DNA of 64,000 bases, from the NCBI RefSeq assembly GCF_003815975.1, contig NZ_CP033932.1, positions 4,259,501 through 4,323,500 on the forward strand, in the 5' to 3' direction. Positions 8,886-17,193 of this stretch are shown here, one piece after another (position 1 is the first letter of the stretch; every line of letters starts with the position of its first letter). The position numbers and the translations under genes are program-made. The stretch is from Chryseobacterium bernardetii (lineage in GTDB: Bacteria > Bacteroidota > Bacteroidia > Flavobacteriales > Weeksellaceae). The notes under the pieces are model-generated. The model had not been told where the DNA came from, did not search any database, and saw nothing but the letters and a program-made list of their open reading frames with translations.

Positions 8886-9160
8886 GTGGCAAAAAATCCC
8901 CGCCAAAAGCAGTTTTGTGGTACTAATCATAAAACTTGGGGAAAAAGTAGAAATAAGGCGGAGATAATTTGCATCACTCATAAGATCAACTGTCCTACCC
9001 TTGATCTAAGAGCTGCACAAAAATAGGACTATGTGCCCTCCCCATAAAAGAATAACTGTAGAATTAAATACTAGTAATTGTAGAAGTAATACTACTTATT
9101 ATGAAGTATAAATAACTAATATCGGAGTATATTATCACCTCAGCCATCATTCTTTTTTAT
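8886..9160. other. Gene-free stretch
   Basis: AT-rich DNA between the terminator and the acetyltransferase gene. I see no convincing reading frame, RNA or repeat in it. Confidence 0.5.
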
Positions 9161-9607
9161 CTATTTCCACCAATGGTAGTAATTGTGCAGGCCGTCATAT
9201 TCAAATCCACAACGGGGATATAATGTATTTCCAATTTCATTTGTTTTCTCAGTCTCAAGCATTAATCCGCAAGCCCCTGTTTCTTCACACCATTGTTTAC
9301 TGCGGTCAATTAATGCTACAGAAAGTCCCTTCCCTCTGTAATCAGAGTGTACAAACAGATCGCTCAGCAGCCATTGTTTTTGTAATTTGGTATAATGGAA
9401 TAATTTATAAAGCTGTACAAACCCTACAGCTTTACCATCTGCCCAGGCAAGGAAAATATCAGATTCGCTATTCAGGAATCTTTCTTTAAGAAATGCTTTT
9501 CCTTTTTCTACATCAGATTCCTGTCTATAAAAAATCCGGTAAAGATTAAATAATTCTGCCGTTTCATTAAGATCTTCAAGACTCGCTTTTTTAATTGTGT
9601 AATTCAT
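9161..9607 (-). CDS. GNAT family N-acetyltransferase
   Basis: 148 residues from the chosen start (MNYTIKKASLEDLNETAELF). The promoter element at 9634-9641 lies inside the longer possible frame, so the upstream ATG is unlikely. The acetyl-CoA loop pattern is SDLFVHSDYRGKGLSVALID, followed by GLMLETEKTNEIGNTLYPRCGFEYDGLHNYYHWW, a classic GNAT C-terminus. The acceptor (amine, amino acid or drug) is not predictable. Cytoplasmic, monocistronic. Confidence 0.87.
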   Translation of the reverse strand: MNYTIKKASLEDLNETAELFNLYRIFYRQESDVEKGKAFLKERFLNSESDIFLAWADGKAVGFVQLYKLFHYTKLQKQWLLSDLFVHSDYRGKGLSVALIDRSKQWCEETGACGLMLETEKTNEIGNTLYPRCGFEYDGLHNYYHWWK

Positions 9608-9633
9608 TGTTATATTCATTTTAATTAACAATG

Positions 9634-9641
9634 CAAAAGTA
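9634..9641 (-). promoter_or_regulatory. -7 element (TACTTTTG) for the GNAT gene
   Basis: Minus strand TACTTTTG, 27 bases before the ATG at 9607; it decides the choice of start. Confidence 0.55.
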
Positions 9642-9802
9642 TCTTTAAAGAGGACTGTATTTATCATCCAGATTTAAGTTATCAGGATAGTCCAGTAAAT
9701 CAGGATCCGTTTTAAAAATATTCTCTAAAAGCTTAAATACCGCATGTTTTGGATTTTATATTTCTCTACAACTTCAGACCTTTGGCCAATAAAAACAAAA
9801 CA

Positions 9803-10516
9803 ATGACAGATCTACCCGAAAGAATTAAAAGCACAGACTGGCAGTCTGTTACAGATTCTATGCATAAAAACGGATATGCTATTCTTTCCAATCTATTATC
9901 AGATCATGAATGCGACCAGTTGATCTCCGGTTACAGCCAGCCTGAACACTATCGTAAAACAGTTATTATGGCCAGACATCGTTTTGGCCTGGGAGAATAT
10001 AAGTATTTTAATTACCCGTTGCCGGAATTACTTCATACTTTACGTACCCAGATCTATCCACATCTTGCTCCTATTGCGAATGCGTGGTTTAAAGCCTTAC
10101 ATATTGACACATCTTTCCCATTAGAGCATCAGGTCTTTTTACAGCAATGCCATGCTAACGATCAGAAAAAAGCTACAGTTTTAATTTTAAAATATGGAGA
10201 AGGCGGTTTCAATACTTTACATCAGGATCTATATGGTAATCTTTATTTTCCCATTCAGATTGTACTGATGCTGAGCGAACCCGAAAAGGATTTTACCGGC
10301 GGAGAATTTGTCCTCACCCAGCAAATACCTAGAGCACAGTCCAAAGCCACTGTTTTAAAACCTAAAAAAGGAGACATTCTTATATTTACTACTAATTTTA
10401 AACCTGAAAAAGGAACAAAAGGATATTACAGAGTGAATATGAAACATGGAGTAAGTGAAGTGAAAACAGGAAACCGGTATGCCCTTGGCATTATTTTCCA
10501 TGATGCAGAGAATTAA
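9803..10516 (+). CDS. 2-oxoglutarate-Fe(II) dependent oxygenase
   Basis: 237 residues from ATG 9803 (MTDLPERIKSTDW). The iron ligands are visible: HQD in FNTLHQDLYG and the distal His in MKHGVSEV about 80 residues later, with the 2-oxoglutarate arginine probably in NRYALGIIFHD. This is the prolyl-4-hydroxylase/AlkB-like jelly-roll class. The substrate cannot be told; the neighbour downstream carries an Ada-type zinc domain, which hints at nucleic-acid alkylation repair, but that is inference. Confidence 0.85.
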   Translation: MTDLPERIKSTDWQSVTDSMHKNGYAILSNLLSDHECDQLISGYSQPEHYRKTVIMARHRFGLGEYKYFNYPLPELLHTLRTQIYPHLAPIANAWFKALHIDTSFPLEHQVFLQQCHANDQKKATVLILKYGEGGFNTLHQDLYGNLYFPIQIVLMLSEPEKDFTGGEFVLTQQIPRAQSKATVLKPKKGDILIFTTNFKPEKGTKGYYRVNMKHGVSEVKTGNRYALGIIFHDAEN

Positions 10517-10657
10517 TTCTGCCAGAAGATAGAAGCAGGAAGTTATAGTAGACAGAAAACTAATGATGAACCATTTAAATAATTACAATATAATAATATC
10601 TCAACTGCAGGCTTCAAGAACTTCTATCTTGTAACCTTTAGCTACCCTACTGGCAAT

Positions 10658-10921
10658 ATGCAACTACATTCACAACTCTCAGATGATGAACTAAGAAAAA
10701 AATTACGAAAGCAGGAAATTTGCTTGGGTGGAAATAAAAACCTGAAAATCTATGGATTACTTAACTGTAAGTCAGGAAAAAGGATGAAAAAAGAAAACAG
10801 GGTTTTCTTTACTGATGAATCTGAAGCTTTACAAAATGGATATCGCCCCTGTGGTCATTGTATGAAAGAAAGCTACAGACAGTGGAAATTACAGTATCCG
10901 CTTCTTCAAAAGCAAAAATAA
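10658..10921 (+). CDS. Stand-alone Ada-type metal-binding domain protein
   Basis: 87 residues. It matches the N-terminal zinc domain of Ada: one cysteine in YGLLNCKSGKRM, the FFTDESEALQNGYRPCGHC strand-loop with the CxxC, and YRQWK at the end. In Ada this domain accepts methyl groups from DNA phosphotriesters on a zinc-bound cysteine. Here it stands alone without the AraC or O6-methyltransferase domains, as seen in many Bacteroidetes. Role as an alkylation sensor or repair protein is inferred. Confidence 0.82.
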   Translation: MQLHSQLSDDELRKKLRKQEICLGGNKNLKIYGLLNCKSGKRMKKENRVFFTDESEALQNGYRPCGHCMKESYRQWKLQYPLLQKQK

Positions 10922-10969
10922 ATTTTTATGTAAATTAGTCGCTTGATATTGATAAAAGTAATTTACAAA

Positions 10970-11776
10970 ATGAACCCCGAAAATAACTATATAGAAATTA
11001 ACAGAAAATCCTGGAACAGCAGGACGGAGGCCCATATTAATTCCGAATTTTATGATGTTGACGGATTTTTGAAAGGAAACAGCTCCTTAAACGATATTGA
11101 GCTTAGCCTGTTAGGAGACTTAAAAGGTAAATCTATTTTGCATTTACAATGCCATTTCGGGCAGGACACCATTTCACTTACCAGACTTGGTGCAGATGTT
11201 ACCGGTATTGATTTATCTGATAAAGCAATAGAAAGCGCCAAAAAACTGGCCCATGATACCAATTCAAATGCCCACTTTATCTGTAGTGATATCTACGATC
11301 TTCCTAATCACCTGAACAGACAGTTTGATATTGTTTTTACAAGCTACGGAACTATTGGCTGGTTACCGGACCTGGACAGATGGGCAAAAGTTATTTCACA
11401 TTTCCTAAAACCTGGCGGAAAGTTTATATTTGTTGAATTCCATCCTGTAGTATGGATGTTTGATGACAATTTTGAAACTGTAGGATACAGATATTTTAAT
11501 TCTGGGGCTATTGTTGAAACTGTAAATGGGACTTACGCTGACAGAAACGCAGACATCACTGAATCTACTGTTACATGGAACCACGGATTAAGTGAAGTAA
11601 TGAACAGCCTTATCAAAAACGGACTTGAAATTAACAGCCTTGATGAATTTGATTATTCTCCTTATAACTGTTTCAACAGAACTGTTGAATTTGAACCTAA
11701 AAAATACAGAATAGCACATTTGGAAGATAAAATTCCTATGGTTTATTCCGTGATGGCTACCAAGAAGAATCATTAA
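10970..11776 (+). CDS. Class I SAM-dependent methyltransferase
   Basis: 268 residues from ATG 10970 (MNPENNYIEINRKSWNSR). Motif I is ILHLQCHFGQDTISL, followed by acidic motif II (VTGIDLSDKAIE), motif post-I (AHFICSDIYDLP) and FDIVFTSYGTIGW. This is the common small-molecule methyltransferase fold (Methyltransf_11/25 type). The substrate is unknown. It follows the Ada-domain gene by about 50 bases and may be co-transcribed. Confidence 0.86.
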   Translation: MNPENNYIEINRKSWNSRTEAHINSEFYDVDGFLKGNSSLNDIELSLLGDLKGKSILHLQCHFGQDTISLTRLGADVTGIDLSDKAIESAKKLAHDTNSNAHFICSDIYDLPNHLNRQFDIVFTSYGTIGWLPDLDRWAKVISHFLKPGGKFIFVEFHPVVWMFDDNFETVGYRYFNSGAIVETVNGTYADRNADITESTVTWNHGLSEVMNSLIKNGLEINSLDEFDYSPYNCFNRTVEFEPKKYRIAHLEDKIPMVYSVMATKKNH

Positions 11777-12017
11777 TCTTTCTAAATCCTTGGGTTTCCA
11801 TACATTTTATCAGGATTTTTAGGCTAAGTAAACTCTATATTGTTGCCACGAATAGACAAATAAATAACTATATTGTCCCTATACAGTTGCTTTTACAAAA
11901 TTATATAGATACTGTATAAATAATCCGTGAATATATTGGCATTAAAGTATTCCCGAAAACTCCAGTAATAGCCACGAAACGGCTACAAAAAAGTAAGCCT
12001 TCCTGCAAGTAACAGAA

Positions 12018-12051
12018 AATAAAAAGAGAAGTAATATAAAATTACTTCTCT
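12018..12051 (-). terminator. Terminator of the tRNA array
   Basis: Perfect 11-bp stem AGAGAAGTAAT / ATTACTTCTCT, followed on the minus strand by TTTTTATTTT, just past the last tRNA gene. Confidence 0.8.
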
Positions 12052-12058
12052 CGTTGAG

Positions 12059-12131
<73 letters not shown>

Positions 12132-12169
12132 GTGTATTTTTAGAGTGCCTACCGAAAGCACTTGCTTAG

Positions 12170-12242
<73 letters not shown>

Positions 12243-12280
12243 GTGTATTTTTAGAGTGCTTACCGAAAGCACTTGCTTAG

Positions 12281-12353
<73 letters not shown>

Positions 12354-12391
12354 GTGTATTTTTAGAGTGCCTACCGAAAACACTTGCTTAG

Positions 12392-12464
<73 letters not shown>

Positions 12465-12502
12465 GTGTATTTTTAGAGTGCCTACCGAAAACACTTACTT
12501 AG

Positions 12503-12575
<73 letters not shown>

Positions 12576-12586
12576 TTATTGGATTG

Positions 12587-12594
12587 CAAATGTA
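12587..12594 (-). promoter_or_regulatory. -7 element (TACATTTG) of the tRNA-fMet operon
   Basis: Minus strand TACATTTG ending 12 bases before the first tRNA nucleotide. Confidence 0.6.
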
Positions 12595-12664
12595 CGACTT
12601 TTTTTTCAAAATCCTAATTTTTCTTTTAAATAAAGGACTTTTATGAAAACTATTTTATTATTTG

Positions 12665-12672
12665 TATCTTTG
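12665..12672 (+). promoter_or_regulatory. -7 element (TATCTTTG) directly before the sua5-like gene
   Basis: TATCTTTG ends only four bases before the ATG at 12677, so transcription should start at or near the start codon. This implies a leaderless or nearly leaderless mRNA. Confidence 0.5.
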
Positions 12673-12676
12673 TTTT

Positions 12677-13288
12677 ATGGCAAAGATATTAAAAATTTAC
12701 CCCGACAACCCACAGGAAAACCTTGTGAATGAAGTTATTAAAACATTGAACAATGGTGGATTGATTATTTATCCTTCAGATACAATTTATGCGCTTGGCT
12801 GTAATATTTTTGATATAAAAGCCATGGAGAAGCTGGCTCAATTGAAAAAGATAAAGCTCGAAAAGTCAAAATTCTCTATCATCTGTAATGATCTGAGCCA
12901 TCTTTCCGATTTTACGAGACCCATTGATACTTCAGTTTTCAGATTCCTGAAAAGTCATCTTCCAGGACCGTTTACATTTATCCTTGAGGCTAACAAAAAC
13001 TTACCTTTAGCCTATAAAGGTCATAAAACAATCGGTATCCGTGTTCCGGATCACCCAATTCCACAGCTTATTGTTGAAAAACTGGGACACCCTATTGCCT
13101 CAACTTCCATCAGAGATGATGATGAAATTATAGAATACTCTACAGACCCTGAACTGATTGCTGAAAAATATGATCATCTGGTAGACATTGTTATTGATTC
13201 CGGGTACGGAGATAATGTAGCATCAACTATTGTGGACCTTACTTCCGGAGAACCTGAAGTGATCCGTCAGGGAAAAGGAATGATTTAG
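12677..13288 (+). CDS. L-threonylcarbamoyladenylate synthase family (Sua5/YciO/YrdC)
   Basis: 203 residues from ATG 12677 (MAKILKIYPDNP). The YrdC fold signature is clear: GGLIIYPSDTIYALGCNIFD, KKIKLEKSKFSIICNDLSHL, LPGPFTFIL and GIRVPDHPI. These enzymes make threonylcarbamoyl-AMP for t6A modification of ANN-decoding tRNAs; the short form without a C-terminal Sua5 domain could also be the YciO branch, whose role is less clear. It lies divergently beside the initiator tRNA array. Confidence 0.86.
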   Translation: MAKILKIYPDNPQENLVNEVIKTLNNGGLIIYPSDTIYALGCNIFDIKAMEKLAQLKKIKLEKSKFSIICNDLSHLSDFTRPIDTSVFRFLKSHLPGPFTFILEANKNLPLAYKGHKTIGIRVPDHPIPQLIVEKLGHPIASTSIRDDDEIIEYSTDPELIAEKYDHLVDIVIDSGYGDNVASTIVDLTSGEPEVIRQGKGMI

Positions 13289-13342
13289 TTCAATGTTTTT
13301 GATGTTTAAAGTTCAAGGTTAAGAATTACGGTTGTAGGTTTT

Positions 13343-14044
13343 ATGGGGCTTAATGGAAAATATTCTTTAGGAATTCTGCTCACATTTGTGCTTTTAGGCA
13401 TCGTGATGCTGTATGTTTTTCCGGTTATCAGTATGATTACATGGGCAAAGTCTGTTACGGGAAATACATTTTCTGTCAGCAGAATTGCCATATGGGCCGT
13501 TTTACTCATCACATTTCTATACAGCCTTTTTATAGAGAAAGGTTCTTTTTTACTTAAAACGGAAAAGAATTACTCTATTGCCTTCAATATAAAAGCGGTA
13601 ATTGTTTTATACCTTATCTGCATCTTCGGAGGAGCTGTTTTGAATGGATTGATCCAATTTTTAATCCACAAAGAGGACAGTAATAAGATCCTGCAGTTCA
13701 CTTCCCTTTTTAAAAATAATTATTTTTTAATTATTTTTACCTGCTTTACGGCCGGTGCTGTAGAGGAGCTTCTGATGCGGGGATATATAAAGCCCAGGAT
13801 AGAAAAAATATACAACAGTCCGCTTGCCGGGATTTTAGCCTCTGCTGCTTTATTCGGAATTCTGCACAGCACTTACGGAACCATCGGTCAGGTTGTAGTA
13901 CCTTTTTTTATTGGAGTTGTTTTTGCTCTGTTTTATAAAAAATATTCAAACATTAAAATTCTTATTGTCTGTCATTTTATGGTAGACTTTATCACGCTCA
14001 TGGCTATGAATTTTATTGATTTTAAACATTTATCAGTATTTTAA
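13343..14044 (+). CDS. CPBP family intramembrane glutamic endopeptidase (CAAX-like)
   Basis: 233 residues with about seven hydrophobic segments. The ABI/CPBP motifs are present: motif 1 EELLMRG at 141-147 (Glu141, Glu142, Arg146), motif 2 FGILHSTYG with His175, and the late His211 in VCHFMVDF. The family acts in the cytoplasmic membrane; bacterial members have varied or unknown substrates. The 3' end lies four bases before the yaaA start, so the two are likely co-transcribed. Confidence 0.88.
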   Translation: MGLNGKYSLGILLTFVLLGIVMLYVFPVISMITWAKSVTGNTFSVSRIAIWAVLLITFLYSLFIEKGSFLLKTEKNYSIAFNIKAVIVLYLICIFGGAVLNGLIQFLIHKEDSNKILQFTSLFKNNYFLIIFTCFTAGAVEELLMRGYIKPRIEKIYNSPLAGILASAALFGILHSTYGTIGQVVVPFFIGVVFALFYKKYSNIKILIVCHFMVDFITLMAMNFIDFKHLSVF

Positions 14045-14048
14045 TATT

Positions 14049-14807
14049 ATGAAAATTGTAACCTCACCTGCCAAATTAATGAACGTAGAATATTCAACAG
14101 ACCTGTTGAAATCCACTACACCCAAATTCATTGAAGAGGCAGCTATTATACAAACTTATTTAAAAGAAAAATCCCCAAAATATCTTTCCGAACTTATGGA
14201 AATATCATCTAAACTGGCTGATGAGAATTGGGAAAGAAATCAAAAATGGAAATCAAAACCTACAGCTAAAGAGTCAGCTCCTGCCATGTTTGCTTTTACT
14301 GGAGAGGTATACAGAGGATTGGATGCCAAAACCCTTGATAAAGCGGCGGTAGACTATCTTCAGAAAAACTACAGAATTCTTTCCGGATTATACGGACTTC
14401 TGAAGCCTTCTGATAAGGTTATGCTTTACAGACTCGAAATGGGACGCCCTTTTGAGTTCGATCAGTACAAAAATTTATACGAGTTCTGGAAAGAAAAGAT
14501 TACCGAACAGCTGAACACTGAAATGAAAAAAGGAGAAATCCTTCTTCATTTGGCCAGCAATGAATACGGAAAGGTTATCGACAGAAAAAAACTGAATCAT
14601 AAAGTGATTGATTTCGACTTTTATGAACTGAAAGATGGTAAACTGAAGACCATTGTGGTTTATACCAAACATGCAAGAGGCCTTGTAGTAAGATTCTGTG
14701 CAGAAACCAATGCTCAGACTTTGGATGATGTAAAGGCATTCAACTATGAAGGATACAGAATTAATGAAGAAAAATCAACAGATACAAAACTGGTTTTCAC
14801 AAGATAA
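14049..14807 (+). CDS. yaaA: Peroxide stress protein YaaA (DUF328/UPF0246)
   Basis: 252 residues from ATG 14049 (MKIVTSPAKLMN), the standard start (family: M-x-I-x-x-SPAK). Conserved stretches include PAMFAFTGEVYRGLDA, LSGLYGLLKPSD, RLEMGRP and LLHLASNEYGKVID. In E. coli YaaA lowers free iron during peroxide stress and binds DNA. The stop codon abuts the ATG of prmC, showing tight coupling. Confidence 0.92.
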   Translation: MKIVTSPAKLMNVEYSTDLLKSTTPKFIEEAAIIQTYLKEKSPKYLSELMEISSKLADENWERNQKWKSKPTAKESAPAMFAFTGEVYRGLDAKTLDKAAVDYLQKNYRILSGLYGLLKPSDKVMLYRLEMGRPFEFDQYKNLYEFWKEKITEQLNTEMKKGEILLHLASNEYGKVIDRKKLNHKVIDFDFYELKDGKLKTIVVYTKHARGLVVRFCAETNAQTLDDVKAFNYEGYRINEEKSTDTKLVFTR

Positions 14808-15656
14808 ATGACAATATCAGCATTTAAAAAATATTTCAAAGCAGAACTTTCCGACCTGTATACCGAGTCGGAAAGCGCTTTTTTAATTTCCCTTTTTATT
14901 CAGAAAATTGCAGGTTTTAATTCTTTTGAGCAAAGAAGATTTTCTGAACAGGAACTTCTGAAAGATGATGAGCAAGAGCTTCGTTCCATGGTCTCCGAAT
15001 TAAAAACCGGGAAACCTTATCAGCAGATTATTGGAGAAACAGAGTTTTATGGAATGACTTTTCTTGTGGATGAGCATGTTTTGATCCCGCGCCCTGAAAC
15101 GGAAGAACTTCTGGAAATAGCAATTCGGGAAATACAAAACTCAGGAAATAAAGATTCGGAACTAAAGATCCTTGATGTGGGTACAGGAAGCGGAGTAATC
15201 CCTTTGGTTTTGAAGAAACATTTTCCGGAAGCGGCAATAACATCAATAGATTTTTCTGAAAAGGCGCTGGAAACCGCAAAACGGAATGCAGATTATCACC
15301 AGCTTGATGTTAAGTTTATTCATGCAGATTATCTGAATACCCAACTTACTGAAGAATATGACGTTATTATTTCGAATCCACCTTATATAGGAATTGAGGA
15401 AGAAACAGAAATTGAATATTACGTAAAAGGATTTGAGCCTACAATGGCTCTCTTCTCTCCTACTTCTGATGCTTTGATCTTTTACAGAAAGATTGCAGAG
15501 GATTCCAGAGAACATCTGAAAAAAAATGGTCTTTTGTTTTTAGAGATCAACCAAAAACTTGGATCTGAAACACTGGAATTGTATCAACATTTCACCAACG
15601 CACAGTTATTAAAAGACTTATCTGAAAATGACCGGTTTATTTATGGGAAAAAATAA
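14808..15656 (+). CDS. prmC: Peptide chain release factor N5-glutamine methyltransferase
   Basis: 282 residues. PrmC methylates the GGQ glutamine of release factors RF1/RF2. An N-terminal helical domain (1-75) is followed by the SAM domain: motif I LDVGTGSGVIPL (122-133) and the catalytic NPPY at 190-193 (SNPPYIG), plus LIPRPETEELLE at 92-103, a hallmark of HemK/PrmC. It starts right at the yaaA stop codon. Confidence 0.94.
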   Translation: MTISAFKKYFKAELSDLYTESESAFLISLFIQKIAGFNSFEQRRFSEQELLKDDEQELRSMVSELKTGKPYQQIIGETEFYGMTFLVDEHVLIPRPETEELLEIAIREIQNSGNKDSELKILDVGTGSGVIPLVLKKHFPEAAITSIDFSEKALETAKRNADYHQLDVKFIHADYLNTQLTEEYDVIISNPPYIGIEEETEIEYYVKGFEPTMALFSPTSDALIFYRKIAEDSREHLKKNGLLFLEINQKLGSETLELYQHFTNAQLLKDLSENDRFIYGKK

Positions 15657-15699
15657 GTAATTTTATCTCTCATAAAAATAACCTTACATCACAAACCCC

Positions 15700-16059
15700 A
15701 TGGTCATTAAGCCACACAATGCCGGAAATATAAAAATTGCTGAAGTTACTTCAGATCAGATCATCATACAATCTGCAGAAGATGGACTGGATCTTATGGG
15801 AAACATTTATTATCAGGGATTTGATAAAGTAATTGTCTATGAAAAAAATATCACTCCCGGTTTCTTTGATCTGAAAACCAAAATTGCCGGAGAAATTCTG
15901 CAAAAATTTTCCAACTACCGTATCGGGTTGGCAATTCTTGGAGATTTCAAAAAGTATGAAAGTAAAAGTATGAAAGATTTTATTTTTGAAAGTAATAAAA
16001 CCAGACATATCAATTTTGTAGAAACGCTGGAGGAAGCATTGATCAATTTTTCAAAATAA
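15700..16059 (+). CDS. DUF4180 domain protein
   Basis: 119 residues. The pattern (SAEDGLDLMGNIYYQGFDKV, FFDLKTKIAGEILQKFSNYR, FESNKTRHINFVETLEEAL) fits DUF4180, a small cytoplasmic domain of unknown function resembling STAS-like folds. The start at 15700 gives a full-length domain. It lies 43 bases after prmC, so it may be the last gene of the CPBP-yaaA-prmC unit. Confidence 0.78.
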   Translation: MVIKPHNAGNIKIAEVTSDQIIIQSAEDGLDLMGNIYYQGFDKVIVYEKNITPGFFDLKTKIAGEILQKFSNYRIGLAILGDFKKYESKSMKDFIFESNKTRHINFVETLEEALINFSK

Positions 16060-16613
16060 CCTCTTTTTCAATTATTTAGATAAATAAAACAGAAAGTTTT
16101 ATCCTATTTTCCCTGTTACGAATGTTCTTTTAAGATTCTTTAATAGAATACAGAGAGATGTGCATGAAAAAAAATCTCAATAATTTATTAATTGTATAAA
16201 ATTTTAAATCAAAATATAATAATTAATTAATCACTAAGGACAAAATAAAAAAACATTCTTTTGAAAGCAAGCTGATAAATATTTTATTCGTATATTTACA
16301 AAAAACACGAGGGAATATGAATCTTAATTATTTAATGGCTTATACTGCCACTTAATTCAATTTATTTTTTCGACTATCTGGTTAGATGAGACAAATAGTG
16401 TTTCTCTGTGAAACATTGTTTTCAATCTATTATTGGCTTTTAAAATAAAGGGCCCATTACGTCATTCTTTGGACAGAACATTCATTGCTTCAATGAAGTG
16501 CTGGAAATCTTTATTTCCTTTCTGGAAGTATGCGGTCTGAAGATTTTTCCTTCATACAAATAACCATTAAAAAAAACATAAAAAAACATAGATAAAAAAT
16601 TATTAAGAACATT
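16060..16613. promoter_or_regulatory. Long gene-free leader region with several small hairpins
   Basis: No convincing reading frame lies in these 554 bases. A TATATTTA element near 16291 could start a leader of about 300 nt into the gene at 16614. Downstream of it are three perfect short hairpins: TGTTTC/GAAACA (16399-16415), TTCATTG/CAATGAA (16481-16497) and GGAAAT/ATTTCC (16503-16518), then GTATG/CATAC (16528-16557). This may be a structured 5' UTR; it matches no riboswitch class I can name. Confidence 0.35.
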
Positions 16614-17186
16614 ATGATTAAAAAATTATTTCTACCGATCGTTTTAGTAAGTTCGTTTTCATTTGCACAGATTGGGATTAACACACCCACACCTGATGCC
16701 AGCGCAGCACTTGATATTTATAGCCAAAGCAAAGGAATGCTGATACCAAGACTTACTACTGCACAAAGAGATGCAATTTCCAATCCTGCCAACTCACTTC
16801 TTATTTATGATACGGATAAGAAATGTTTAAGCCAGAATGTGGGAACACCAACCAGCCCGGATTGGCTATGTATCAGTAATAATGCTGTAAAAATGTTTTA
16901 CATGCCCAGCGTTTCTTTCGATACGTCTATCACTGCAACTGGCAGAACTAAAGATCTATATACATTATATAAGACCCAATTCGGATCACCAAAAGCAAAA
17001 AGCACGAGTGCTCCTGCAGCTATCCCATTTTTCCCTTCCAGCAGAGATCTTTACTATTATGTAACTGATGCAGATCCTAATGTATTCAGTAATATTACTA
17101 TTTCTGATGATGGTGTAATGAGGTATGATGTAAAAGCAGCTGCTACAGACTGCTCTTTTATCAATATTGTTTTTGTTGTCAAATAA
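16614..17186 (+). CDS. Secreted protein, function unknown
   Basis: 190 residues with a signal peptide (MIKKLFLPIVLVSSFSFAQI). The mature N-terminus IGINTPTPDASAALDIYSQS plus GMLIPRLTTAQRDAI is a common opening of Flavobacteriia cell-surface or tail-fibre-like repeat proteins. The remainder is a compact domain with no motif I know. It is followed after seven bases by a lectin-like gene, so both are probably co-expressed surface proteins. Confidence 0.75.
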   Translation: MIKKLFLPIVLVSSFSFAQIGINTPTPDASAALDIYSQSKGMLIPRLTTAQRDAISNPANSLLIYDTDKKCLSQNVGTPTSPDWLCISNNAVKMFYMPSVSFDTSITATGRTKDLYTLYKTQFGSPKAKSTSAPAAIPFFPSSRDLYYYVTDADPNVFSNITISDDGVMRYDVKAAATDCSFINIVFVVK

Positions 17187-17193
17187 TTGAATT

